DNA from: CAVYYW01 sp963772845
GTDB lineage: Bacteria; Bacillota; Bacilli; Bacillales; Sporolactobacillaceae
Direction: 5' to 3'
Assembly: GCA_963772845.1 (NCBI GenBank)
Contig: CAVYYW010000014.1
Location: 1,054,001 to 1,118,000, forward strand
Length of the DNA stretch: 64,000 nucleotides
Within the stretch, counting starts at the first letter, position 1. Each line of letters starts with the position of its first letter. The position numbers and the translations under genes were made by a program. The notes beneath the pieces were generated by a model that was not told the DNA's origin, did no database searches, and worked only from the letters and a program-made list of their open reading frames with translations. This document shows, one piece after another, positions 16,886 through 24,441 of this stretch.

Positions 16886-17947
16886 TTACTCCTTTTTATA
16901 AGAGATGAGGCCCATCTGATTCATGGTTTCGGCAATCTGGACAGAGTTCCAGGCAGCGCCTTTTAATAAGTTATCTGAAACGATCCATAAATGATAGCCA
17001 TTTAGCACATCTGGATCTTTTCGTATTCTTCCTACAAAGACCTCTTTTTTTCCTACAGCATTTATTGGCATGGGATACAGCTGCTCTTTTGGGTCATCCT
17101 GCAGGATAATGCCTGAAGCGTCTTTCAGAATCCCTTGCAAATCCTGGACAGAGGTGTCTGGATCGCTAAGTTCAATATAGACAGATTCTGCATGCCCTGT
17201 GGCTACAGGAAGCCTCACACAGGTCGCTGAAACTTTAAGAGCCGGGTCTTCCATGATTTTTTTTGTTTCATTAATCATTTTCATCTCTTCAAAGGTATAC
17301 CCATTCTCTTCGAAGACGTCAATTTGCGGGATTGCATTGTAAGCGATCTGATAATGTTTTTTATCATTTTTTACCGGCAGTATGCTCGGTTCGACCGCTT
17401 CGCCATTAAGAACCTGCTCTGTTTCTTTATCTAATTCTTCCACAGCAGATATTCCTGAACCTGAAACCGCTTGGTAGGTCGAGACAATAATTCGTTCCAG
17501 TCCGTATTTTTTGCGAATCGGTTCAAGTGCTGCCACCATTTGAATCGTTGAACAGTTCGGATTGGCAATGATACCTTTGTGTGCTCTAAGAGCTTGAGGA
17601 TTCACTTCAGGCACGACAAGAGGCACGCCTTCAGTCATTCTGAAAGCACTGGTATTGTCGATCACAACAGCGCCCTTTTTGACCGCTTCCGGTGCAAGTT
17701 CTTTGGACACCTGTCCACCTGCACTAAACAGAGCAATGTCGATCCCTTCGAAAGCTTCCGGCACCGCCTCCTGAATAATCAGCTTGCGATCTCCAATATC
17801 AACAGATTGCCCTGCTGAACGTTTGGATGCAAGCAGTGAAAGCGTTCGAACTGGAAGAGATGAACTTTTAAGCATTTCGATCATGCGTGTGCCAACAGCC
17901 CCAGTGGCTCCGACTATTGCAACATTGAATCCTTTATTTTCAAACAA
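16886..17947 (-). CDS. asd: Aspartate-semialdehyde dehydrogenase
   Basis: 353 residues. It reduces aspartyl phosphate to the semialdehyde. The NADP-binding motif VAIVGATGAVG is at the N-terminus and the catalytic Cys132 lies in NPNCSTIQ. The start codon is TTG at 17947, with a perfect AAGGAGG seven bases upstream. The gene heads asd-dapG-dapA behind the spoVFB terminator. The 130-base leader holds a small CTGC/GCAG hairpin but no lysine riboswitch that I recognise, and I could not choose a promoter with confidence. Confidence 0.95.
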   Translation of the reverse strand: MFENKGFNVAIVGATGAVGTRMIEMLKSSSLPVRTLSLLASKRSAGQSVDIGDRKLIIQEAVPEAFEGIDIALFSAGGQVSKELAPEAVKKGAVVIDNTSAFRMTEGVPLVVPEVNPQALRAHKGIIANPNCSTIQMVAALEPIRKKYGLERIIVSTYQAVSGSGISAVEELDKETEQVLNGEAVEPSILPVKNDKKHYQIAYNAIPQIDVFEENGYTFEEMKMINETKKIMEDPALKVSATCVRLPVATGHAESVYIELSDPDTSVQDLQGILKDASGIILQDDPKEQLYPMPINAVGKKEVFVGRIRKDPDVLNGYHLWIVSDNLLKGAAWNSVQIAETMNQMGLISYKKE

Positions 17948-18074
17948 GGGAAAGCCTCCTTAGACAGCTTCATAATAAGATTATTTTCTGGTGGGATTTT
18001 TGCTTCTGCTGAAAAAAAGCAGACTAAGAGGATCATTATGAGCAAAACCAGCAGCTCAAAGCAATCCGTTTTAG

Positions 18075-18103
18075 AAAAGGGAGAACCCTGCTACGGTTCT
18101 CCC
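18075..18103 (-). terminator. Terminator after spoVFB
   Basis: GGGAGAACC/GGTTCTCCC form a 9-bp stem with a 7-base loop, followed on the minus strand by TTTTCT. This separates the sporulation-specific spoVF genes from the housekeeping asd operon. Confidence 0.85.
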
Positions 18104-18134
18104 ATATTTCCATCTTTATATTTTAACACATTCT

Positions 18135-18752
18135 TTAATGGAGAAAAGGTGTCTCAGAACTTCGGTTAAAATTTTCAATAATAACCGGCTGAAGCTGTTC
18201 CCCATGAATGGCTGAAACAACGGTATCCGTCAGGAGCGACATCCTCGCAACAAGGGACTGTGGTTTTTTCGCTGGATCGTCCTGGCCAAAAGGGATAAAA
18301 TAAATATTTTTTATGGATAACAGAGGGAAAATATTAAGCGCATTTAATCCCAATCCATCGTTGGTCGAAATCCCGATTACAACAGGGTTATTGTTTCGCA
18401 TGGTTGCTTTTGCTGCCATAAGAACAGGTGAATCATTTTGAGCCTGGCGAAATCTGCTGAGTGAATTGCCTGTCATGGGTGCCATGACCATGCAGTCAAG
18501 AGGTGTTTTGGGTCCAAACGGCTCTGCTTTAACGATACTGTCAATCACTTCATTTCCTGTCAGCTCTTCAATCTTTTTTACCCAATCCTTACCGTCGCCG
18601 AAACGGGTCACCGTGTTTAGCACCGAATAGGTTGCAAAGGCGGTTACCTCTGCTCCTTCACTCTTTAATTCTTCAATCTGAGGGCTTACTTCGCTGTATG
18701 TGCAATGTGAAGCTGTAATGCCAAGTCCTATATGCTTTCCTTTTAATCGCAT
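18135..18752 (-). CDS. spoVFB: Dipicolinate synthase subunit B (SpoVFB)
   Basis: 205 residues of the flavoprotein/HFCD fold. Features seen are GIGITASHCTYSEV at the N-terminus and the segment DCMVMAPMTGNSLSRFRQAQ. With SpoVFA it oxidises dihydrodipicolinate to dipicolinic acid in the mother cell, for export to the spore core. The ATG at 18752 is preceded by GAAGGTG and lies about 15 bases behind the spoVFA stop. A terminator ends the two-gene unit. Confidence 0.93.
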   Translation of the reverse strand: MRLKGKHIGLGITASHCTYSEVSPQIEELKSEGAEVTAFATYSVLNTVTRFGDGKDWVKKIEELTGNEVIDSIVKAEPFGPKTPLDCMVMAPMTGNSLSRFRQAQNDSPVLMAAKATMRNNNPVVIGISTNDGLGLNALNIFPLLSIKNIYFIPFGQDDPAKKPQSLVARMSLLTDTVVSAIHGEQLQPVIIENFNRSSETPFLH

Positions 18753-18767
18753 GCTGACACCTTCTTA

Positions 18768-19640
18768 TTAGTCAAGTTTGTCATGTGACAATTGATCAAT
18801 GATACTCTCAGCCAAAATTTTTCCCGCTGTTTTTGGAGCCACAAGTCCAGGCAGACTTGGCGCCAACATAATTTGAAGCCCCCTCTGTTCTGCGTAATTT
18901 AAGTCGACGCCCCCTGGCCTGCTCGCTGCATCGATCAGCAAAACATGATGTTTAAAATGATAGAGACGCTCTTCTGTTAAAATTTGAGCGGGTATTGTGT
19001 TAATACAAATATCCGCTTCCGGCAACATTGTAATCATGTCATCCATAGAGACAGCTTCTACACCGATTTCCTTTGCTCGTGCCCTGTTAGCCGCTTCCCT
19101 GGCAACTACTGTTACTTTAGAACCTAAGTGATGGTAGACACGTGCAAGCGTCTGACCAAGACGTCCGAAGCCTAATATCAATACCCTGGCCCCATGAATA
19201 GTAACGTCAGTATTTTGAATGGTTAATAACAGCAGCCCTTCTGCTGTGGGAATGGCATTTCTTATGGCAACTTCATCTTTCTCAAATAAATAAGTAATTG
19301 AAAGGTTTTGCTCTTTTTCAAGATCCGTTAAAAATTCCGTTCTCACCCCGGAAAAAATCTGGCAAGAGTCTTTAAGAGACTGAAAAAAATCTGGGGCTAT
19401 ACAAATTGGTTTATCTGAGAAATAACTGGTCATCTTTCCGTCTCTGCTAATACCCGTTATCGGAAGAATAATCGCGTCAAATTGCGACTGATCCGTTTCT
19501 TCGATCGACACGCGCTGCACAGACCCGTTCTCCAAAGTGAGCTGATGGAACCCAACAAGAAAAATACGCGCCTTTAACTGGGACAATAGGCGAATAATTT
19601 CTACATACCTGGTGTCTCCGCCAATCATTAGAATTTTCAT
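18768..19640 (-). CDS. spoVFA: Dipicolinate synthase subunit A (SpoVFA)
   Basis: 290 residues from the ATG at 19640. An NAD(P)-binding Rossmann motif (VLILGFGRLGQTLARVY) sits in the middle and the C-terminus carries the family motif LPGLVAPKTAGKILAE. It forms dipicolinate synthase with SpoVFB. The start is unsettled: no clear ribosome binding site precedes the ATG, while GGGGGAT lies just ahead of an in-frame CTG at 19658 that would add six residues, giving a length nearer to B. subtilis SpoVFA. The frame is closed at 19679. A sigma-K-like promoter lies about 100 bases upstream, as expected for late mother-cell expression. Confidence 0.92.
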   Translation of the reverse strand: MKILMIGGDTRYVEIIRLLSQLKARIFLVGFHQLTLENGSVQRVSIEETDQSQFDAIILPITGISRDGKMTSYFSDKPICIAPDFFQSLKDSCQIFSGVRTEFLTDLEKEQNLSITYLFEKDEVAIRNAIPTAEGLLLLTIQNTDVTIHGARVLILGFGRLGQTLARVYHHLGSKVTVVAREAANRARAKEIGVEAVSMDDMITMLPEADICINTIPAQILTEERLYHFKHHVLLIDAASRPGGVDLNYAEQRGLQIMLAPSLPGLVAPKTAGKILAESIIDQLSHDKLD

Positions 19641-19742
19641 TCCATTTAAATCTGCCAGGGTGATCCCCCATTTCCTTTACAACTTAAACCCCTTGTGGAT
19701 TTCTCAAGTGTAACTGTTATTAGTCCTTAACTCTTTACGTTT

Positions 19743-19771
19743 TATCCTATGAGAAGCGCCAGGATATAGTG
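19743..19771 (-). promoter_or_regulatory. Sigma-K-type promoter of the spoVF operon
   Basis: On the minus strand CACT (19771-19768) is followed after about 16-17 bases by CATAGGATA (19751-19743), an exact match to the sigma-K -10 consensus CATANNNTA, with the expected AC at -35. Sigma-K control of dipicolinate synthase is established in B. subtilis. Confidence 0.65.
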
Positions 19772-19791
19772 AATCAATATCCTTTGCTCCA

Positions 19792-19824
19792 AAACAAAAA
19801 ACTTGAAGGTATTTAACCTCCAAG
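19792..19824 (-). terminator. Terminator after mlpA
   Basis: CTTGGAGGT/ACCTTCAAG (9 bp with one G-U pair, 5-base loop) is followed on the minus strand by TTTTTTGTTTT. It lies 34 bases past the mlpA stop. Confidence 0.8.
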
Positions 19825-19857
19825 CCATTTTTATTTATAAGATTTTAATTAAGCTAA

Positions 19858-21072
19858 TTAGACAGGCTTAACCATAGCCAGACTGAACGGTTCTTTTAAC
19901 GTTTGTCTCAAAATGCGGTTGACATCAGCTACGGTTACTTTCTCAAAAGATTCGAGGACCTGTTCAGCTGTTTTCGGCTCCCTATAAACAAGTTCATTCT
20001 CTGCATTCCGATTCATTCTGTAACTTGAGCTTTCCATGCTCAATAGGAGGCTGCCTTTTAACTGAGATTGACTGTGCTGTAGTTCTTTTTCAGTAAAACC
20101 TTCATTCTTCACTTGGCTAACCACTGCCTGAATGGTATCTAATAATACCGGAATTTGTTGCCGGTTTGTACCCGCATAAATGCTCAACAAACCGCTATCC
20201 TGATATTCAATATGATCTGAAAAAACGGAATAAGCCAGCCCGCGATTCTCTCTAACTTCCTGAAACAAGCGGCTACTCATATTGCCGCCGAGAATATTAT
20301 TCATCATCAGAAGGGGCAAAATATCTTCATCGTCGCAGCTTAACCCTTCAAAGCCAAGGCAGAGATGCCCTTGTTCGGTTTCTTTTTCACGAACGGTCTG
20401 TTCTGACCGGAACACCGGCTTATGGAGTGAAGGCTTTGCTTCGTTAGTTTCTAAATGAGCAAAAGCCGTTTCAATTGTTTTAATAAAATCCTCCGGCACA
20501 TTTCCTGCCACGGAAATAACAATCCGGTCCGGCCGATAATGATTTCTGATATACTCCCTTAGGTCGTCAGGCTTCATGTTTTCCAATGTCTTATGGGTGC
20601 CAAGAACCGGGAGAGCAAGCGGATGTTCCCCATATGCGGCAATATTTAAGAGGTCATGAACCAAGTCATCCGGTGTGTCCTCGTACATATTAATTTCTTC
20701 TAATATTACCTGCTTTTCTTTTTCAAATTCTTCTTCATCAAATAATGAATTAAACAGCATGTCGCATAGTATTTCCAACGTCATTTCTGCATGCTCATCA
20801 AGCACTTTTGCAAAATAGCATGTCTCTTCCTTTGCAGTAAAGGCGTTAATATCTCCGCCAATCGCATCAAATGTTTCAGCGATGTCCTTCGCTGTTCTTG
20901 ACGGCGTACCCTTGAACATCATGTGCTCAATAAAATGAGAGATACCACTGTTTAATTTTGTTTCGTATCGTGAGCCGGTTTCAATCCAAACCCCCATTGA
21001 TACTGACCGAACGTGCGGCATTTTCTCTACGATAATGCGCACGCCATTAGGACAGGTATGCTTAGTAATCAA
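19858..21072 (-). CDS. mlpA: MlpA, M16 family zinc metallopeptidase
   Basis: 404 residues, of the mitochondrial-processing-peptidase-like M16B type. The inverted zinc motif is intact (His46, Glu49, His50 in SHFIEHMMFKGT), with the distal Glu region EEEFEKEKQVILEEINMYED. The start codon is a TTG at 21072, eight bases after GGAGG; an ATG between them opens a frame that stops after five codons. In B. subtilis MlpA (YmxG) affects expression of adpB-type protease genes; that role is not evident from sequence. Here it directly follows pnp: ylxY, normally between them, is absent, and ymxH is absent downstream. Confidence 0.92.
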   Translation of the reverse strand: MITKHTCPNGVRIIVEKMPHVRSVSMGVWIETGSRYETKLNSGISHFIEHMMFKGTPSRTAKDIAETFDAIGGDINAFTAKEETCYFAKVLDEHAEMTLEILCDMLFNSLFDEEEFEKEKQVILEEINMYEDTPDDLVHDLLNIAAYGEHPLALPVLGTHKTLENMKPDDLREYIRNHYRPDRIVISVAGNVPEDFIKTIETAFAHLETNEAKPSLHKPVFRSEQTVREKETEQGHLCLGFEGLSCDDEDILPLLMMNNILGGNMSSRLFQEVRENRGLAYSVFSDHIEYQDSGLLSIYAGTNRQQIPVLLDTIQAVVSQVKNEGFTEKELQHSQSQLKGSLLLSMESSSYRMNRNAENELVYREPKTAEQVLESFEKVTVADVNRILRQTLKEPFSLAMVKPV

Positions 21073-21127
21073 AAATCATTCCTCCCTTATTCCCATACAA
21101 AATCCGCAGTACTTGAGCGGACGCATA

Positions 21128-21157
21128 TTAAAAGACCCTCAATCAGAGTGATTGGGG
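21128..21157 (-). terminator. Terminator after pnp
   Basis: CCCCAATCA pairs with TGATTGAGGG (one mismatch, 3-base loop), followed on the minus strand by TCTTTTAA. It lies between pnp and mlpA. Confidence 0.65.
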
Positions 21158-21209
21158 CCCGATGTCTTGTCTCAAAAGAAGTTAAACAAAAATGCTTAAA
21201 AGAGCATCC

Positions 21210-23327
21210 TTATGATTCCTGCTTTTGACCATCTTTCTCTTCAGTCATCGCTTGTTTTCTAGAGAGTTTCACACGTCCTTGCTTGTCAACTTCAATCACT
21301 TTAACAAGGACTTCATCATTGAGATTTAAAATGTCTTCCACTTTGTTAACACGTTTGTTGTCAAGCTCTGAAATGTGAACCAATCCGTCTTTTTGCGGGA
21401 AAATTTCAACAAAAGCACCGAATTTTTCAATGCGTTTTACTTTACCCATATAAATTTCTCCGACTTTGGCTTCTCTGACGATATCTTCAATGAACTTTTT
21501 AGCTTTATCATTCATTTCTGCATTGGTTGATGCAATAAACACCTTGCCGTCCTGCTCAATATCGATTTTAACGCCGGTATCATCAATAATTTTATTGATT
21601 ACTTTACCTGATGGTCCAATGACATCGCGAATCTTATCGGGATCAATGGACATTGTTAAGATCTTCGGCGCGTATTTAGAGAGAGCTGTTCTTGGTTCAC
21701 TTAGCGTAGCAAGCATCGAATTCAAAATAATCATTCTGCCTTCTTTTGCTTGACGGAGTGCTGTATCAAGCACTTCACGGCTGATTCCAGAAACTTTAAT
21801 GTCCATTTGCAAGGCTGTTACGCCTTTGGCTGTTCCTGCAACTTTAAAGTCCATATCTCCAAGCGCATCTTCCATACCCTGGATATCAGAAAGGACAGCT
21901 ACATCATCTTCATGCTTAACCAGACCCATTGCAATTCCCGCTACAGGTGATTTAAGCGGCACGCCGGCATCCATCATCGCCAAGGTGCTTGCACAAATGC
22001 TTGCCTGTGAAGTTGAGCCGTTTGATTCAAGCACTTCAGAAACCAAACGAATTGTGTATGGAAAATTAGCTTCATCAGGGATAACTGGGTCAAGCGCACG
22101 TTCTCCTAGTGCACCATGTCCAATTTCACGGCGTCCGGGGCCTCTCATTGGCCGCGCTTCTCCGACACTGAATGGCGGGAAGTTATAATGATGCATAAAA
22201 CGTTTGGATTCTTCCATATCGAGACCGTCAAGAATTTGAACATCACCCAAAGCACCAAGCGTACAAATGCTTAACGCCTGTGTTTGACCGCGGGTAAAGA
22301 GTCCTGAGCCATGCGTTCTTGGCAATAATCCGACGCTTGAAGAAAGAGGACGGATTTCATTTATACCTCGTCCATCAGGGCGGATATGTTCTTTTACAAT
22401 GGTCTTACGAACTTCTTCTTTGACGATTTTATATAACACTTCTTTAACTTGACTGATCACAGACTCTTCAGCTTCTTCTTCTGTGTATACCTCAAGTACA
22501 GACGCTCTCACTTCTTCAATCGCTTCATCGCGTGCTTTCTTTTCCTGTGTCATGATTGCATCTTTCATTCTTCCGCCTGCAATTTCACGGACACGCTTCT
22601 CAAGTTCTTCTTCAGGTCTGAAAAGAACGATCGACATCTTCTCTTTACCGAACTGTGCGACAATCTCTTCTTGAAAAGCAACAAGCTTTTTAATTTCTTC
22701 ATGACCGAAAATAATTGCATCAAGCATTACTTCTTCAGGAACCTCATTCGCTCCAGCTTCAACCATATTAATAGCTTCTTTTGTACCAGCAACGGTTAAG
22801 TTAATATCACTTTTCTCCATTTGTTCCATATTAGGGTTAATGATGAATTTACCATCTACACGGCCAACAATGACACCTGCAATGGGTCCGTCAAAAGGAA
22901 TATCTGACAGACAAAGAGAAAGTGATGAACCAAGCATTGCTGCCATTTCAGAAGAACAATCCTGATCAGCGCTCATAACCATGCTGACAACTTGTACTTC
23001 GTTACGGAAGCCTTCTTCAAATAAAGGACGGATCGGACGGTCAATTAAGCGGCTTGTTAAAGTCGCTTTTTCGCTCGGACGTCCTTCTCTTTTAATAAAG
23101 CCGCCAGGAATTTTGCCGACAGCATATAAGCGTTCTTCGTAATTAACTGTCAATGGAAAGAAAGGCAGGTTTTTTGGTTCTGAAGAAGCTGTAGAAGTTG
23201 ATAAAACAGCCGTATCTCCGTATCTAACCATAACGGCGCCGTTTGCTTGTTTTGCAAGCTGTCCAATTTCAAGTGTGAGAGGACGGCCGGCCCAATCCAT
23301 GGTAAAGGTCTGTTTCGTTTGTTCCAT
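21210..23327 (-). CDS. pnp: Polynucleotide phosphorylase
   Basis: 705 residues. It is the phosphorolytic 3'-5' exoribonuclease of RNA decay. Two RNase PH domains are seen (the second with GHGALGERAL and DIQGMEDALGDMDFKVAGT), then a KH domain (IRDVIGPSGKVINKIIDDTG) and a C-terminal S1 domain (GEIYMGKVKRIEKFGAFVEI). GGGGGC lies nine bases before the ATG at 23327. It follows rpsO after a terminator-like hairpin, the conserved rpsO-pnp order in which pnp is partly expressed by read-through. Confidence 0.96.
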   Translation of the reverse strand: MEQTKQTFTMDWAGRPLTLEIGQLAKQANGAVMVRYGDTAVLSTSTASSEPKNLPFFPLTVNYEERLYAVGKIPGGFIKREGRPSEKATLTSRLIDRPIRPLFEEGFRNEVQVVSMVMSADQDCSSEMAAMLGSSLSLCLSDIPFDGPIAGVIVGRVDGKFIINPNMEQMEKSDINLTVAGTKEAINMVEAGANEVPEEVMLDAIIFGHEEIKKLVAFQEEIVAQFGKEKMSIVLFRPEEELEKRVREIAGGRMKDAIMTQEKKARDEAIEEVRASVLEVYTEEEAEESVISQVKEVLYKIVKEEVRKTIVKEHIRPDGRGINEIRPLSSSVGLLPRTHGSGLFTRGQTQALSICTLGALGDVQILDGLDMEESKRFMHHYNFPPFSVGEARPMRGPGRREIGHGALGERALDPVIPDEANFPYTIRLVSEVLESNGSTSQASICASTLAMMDAGVPLKSPVAGIAMGLVKHEDDVAVLSDIQGMEDALGDMDFKVAGTAKGVTALQMDIKVSGISREVLDTALRQAKEGRMIILNSMLATLSEPRTALSKYAPKILTMSIDPDKIRDVIGPSGKVINKIIDDTGVKIDIEQDGKVFIASTNAEMNDKAKKFIEDIVREAKVGEIYMGKVKRIEKFGAFVEIFPQKDGLVHISELDNKRVNKVEDILNLNDEVLVKVIEVDKQGRVKLSRKQAMTEEKDGQKQES

Positions 23328-23397
23328 GATTATTGTGCCCCCTTTTCATTTATCTTTTTAAGTATGTTGTACAATTAGTATGTGATTTTATGCTAAC

Positions 23398-23422
23398 AAA
23401 AAAGCGGGATAATTCCCGCTTT
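23398..23422 (-). terminator. Terminator/attenuator between rpsO and pnp
   Basis: AAAGCGGGA/TCCCGCTTT form a 9-bp stem with a 4-base loop; the minus strand continues as TTTTTTG. Partial read-through probably supplies pnp mRNA. Confidence 0.85.
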
Positions 23423-23432
23423 CTGCATGTTA

Positions 23433-23702
23433 TTATCGACGTAGTCCAAGCTTGTTGATCAATTCGCGGTAACGTGTAACGTCTTTATTACGCAGGTACG
23501 TTAAAAGATTACGACGTTTACCAACCATCTTTAAAAGACCACGACGAGAGTGGTGATCCTTCTTGTGCGTACGAAGATGTTCATTCAACGTATTGATTTG
23601 TTCTGTAAGGACAGCAATTTGAACTTCCGGTGATCCCGTATCGCTCTCATGTGTTTTAAACTCATTAATGAGTTCATTCTTACGCTCTTGTGTTAAAGCC
23701 AT
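23433..23702 (-). CDS. rpsO: 30S ribosomal protein S15
   Basis: 89 residues, normal length. It binds the central domain of 16S rRNA. Typical S15 sequences are GSPEVQIAVLTEQINTLNEH and HHSRRGLLKMVGKRRNLLTY. The ATG at 23702 follows AGGAGGTG; the three-codon longer frame runs through that box. The gene has its own promoter and leader, immediately bordered upstream by a repeat array. Confidence 0.97.
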   Translation of the reverse strand: MALTQERKNELINEFKTHESDTGSPEVQIAVLTEQINTLNEHLRTHKKDHHSRRGLLKMVGKRRNLLTYLRNKDVTRYRELINKLGLRR

Positions 23703-23724
23703 CCAATTCACCTCCTAATATCAA

Positions 23725-23785
23725 ATCCCCGTCAGCCCAGCATACGATGGTGAGCCGTTATGCCATGCTGCGGTTTTTGTACATT
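23725..23785 (-). ncRNA. rpsO mRNA leader, possible S15 autoregulatory structure
   Basis: The roughly 80-base leader can form a stem from CAGCAT (23770-23765) and ATGCTG (23743-23738) enclosing GC-rich loops, with GGGCTGACGGGG just before the ribosome binding site. S15 represses its own mRNA through leader structures in several bacteria; assignment here is by position and potential pairing only. Confidence 0.35.
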
Positions 23786-23789
23786 CATA

Positions 23790-23818
23790 AGAATACATGT
23801 TTTTGACCAAAATATCAA
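23790..23818 (-). promoter_or_regulatory. Promoter of rpsO
   Basis: TTGATA (23818-23813), a 17-base spacer and TATTCT (23795-23790) on the minus strand give 5 of 6 and 4 of 6 matches to the sigma-A consensus. It begins six bases after the repeat array ends. Confidence 0.6.
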
Positions 23819-23823
23819 GGGGT

Positions 23824-23945
23824 AAAGAAAAGTGAAGCCGCACATGTAAGCTCCGATGGGCACTGGAGGTATTCCGAAAAAGTGGCTCTTTCACTTTTAG
23901 AGGAATAGCGAAGTGACCCCGAGGAGCTGTGCGGCGCAACTAGAC
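23824..23945. repeat. Structured intergenic repeat, copy 1
   Basis: A unit of about 122 bases beginning AAAGAAAAGTGAAGCCGCAC. An outer stem GCCGCACA (23837-23844)/TGTGCGGC (23928-23935) encloses AGCTCC/GGAGCT and TATTCC/GGAATA, forming one long interrupted hairpin. Copy 2 follows directly with the same architecture but compensating base changes. The sequence type (TCGACGAGTGCTGGAG-like core, closing GCTGGACA) reminds me of interspersed repeats common between genes in Bacillus genomes; I cannot verify the family name. Confidence 0.75.
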
Positions 23946-24069
23946 AAAGAAAAGCGTCGTCACACGTGTTAGCCTCGACGAGTGCTGGAGACACTTTGAA
24001 GAGGGGCGCTCTATGCCCCTCGCAGAAGTGTTGAAGCAACCTCGAGAGGCTGTGTGACAGAGCTGGACA
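23946..24069. repeat. Structured intergenic repeat, copy 2
   Basis: In tandem with copy 1, offset 122 bases. Outer stem GTCACAC (23959-23965)/GTGTGAC (24052-24058), then AGCCTC/GAGGCT, ACACTT/AAGTGT and an inner GAGGGGC/GCCCCTC stem. Stem sequences differ from copy 1 while pairing is retained, suggesting selection on structure rather than sequence. It ends AGCTGGACA, where copy 1 ends AACTAGACA. Confidence 0.75.
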
Positions 24070-24402
24070 AAAGAAAAGTGAAGCCGCACATTTACATCTC
24101 GAACGACTACGAGTTTGGACGAGGAATCCCGCCAACGTTAGCTGAGGCCGTGCCCGCGGAAAGCGAGGGTATTTCCGCTTTAAATGTACTGCCTCGCATT
24201 TTCTTCATGCGGGGCGGAATCGAAGAAGCTGTTTCAAGTCTTACAGAAATAGCACATCTGAAAAGCGAGCAGCCCAAAGCAAAAATCAACAACCATATCT
24301 GTCTGCACCGAGAGGACTTTTCCAGCACCCTCGATCCTATGGCAATTCTACAACGAAATGATTCCAGCGTTTACTAACCCTGAACACCAGTTTTAAATTG
24401 CG
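24070..24402. repeat. Truncated third repeat unit fused to other intergenic repeat sequence
   Basis: The first 27 bases or so repeat copy 1 (AAAGAAAAGTGAAGCCGCACAT), after which similarity is lost. The remainder holds further hairpins, such as GCGGAAA/TTTCCGC (about 24136-24158) and GCCTCGCAT/ATGCGGGGC (about 24191-24215), and a 28-base element shared with 62511-62538. Open frames across it are neither conserved nor supplied with ribosome binding sites, so I do not call a gene. Confidence 0.55.
24263..24290 (+). repeat. Short dispersed repeat element, copy A
   Basis: The 28 bases starting AAGCGAGCAGCCCAAAGC and ending AAAAATCAAC match the minus strand of 62538-62511 at 26 of 28 positions. 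The same type of sequence recurs between genes in Bacillaceae as far as I recall. Confidence 0.65.
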
Positions 24403-24429
24403 AAAAAGCGGCTGTATAATACCAGCCGC
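24403..24429 (-). terminator. Terminator after ribC
   Basis: GCGGCTG/CAGCCGC with an 8-base loop is followed on the minus strand by TTTTT. It closes the rimP-nusA-infB-truB-ribC series, 13 bases past the ribC stop. Confidence 0.85.
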
Positions 24430-24441
24430 AAAAAACAACTC

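Noticed and set aside
17948..18074. Lysine riboswitch before asd
   Set aside because: The leader is too short and has only a small CTGC/GCAG hairpin; none of the conserved riboswitch core is recognisable.
23815..24135. Minus-strand 106-codon open frame over the tandem repeats
   Set aside because: It is made of repeat sequence with a Leu/Ser/Cys-rich composition and no start signal. The structural pairing explains the sequence better than coding does.
24054..24377. 107-codon plus-strand open frame in the repeat region
   Set aside because: It crosses the second and third repeat units, has no ribosome binding site, resembles no protein family, and overlaps hairpins; it is a by-product of the repeats.
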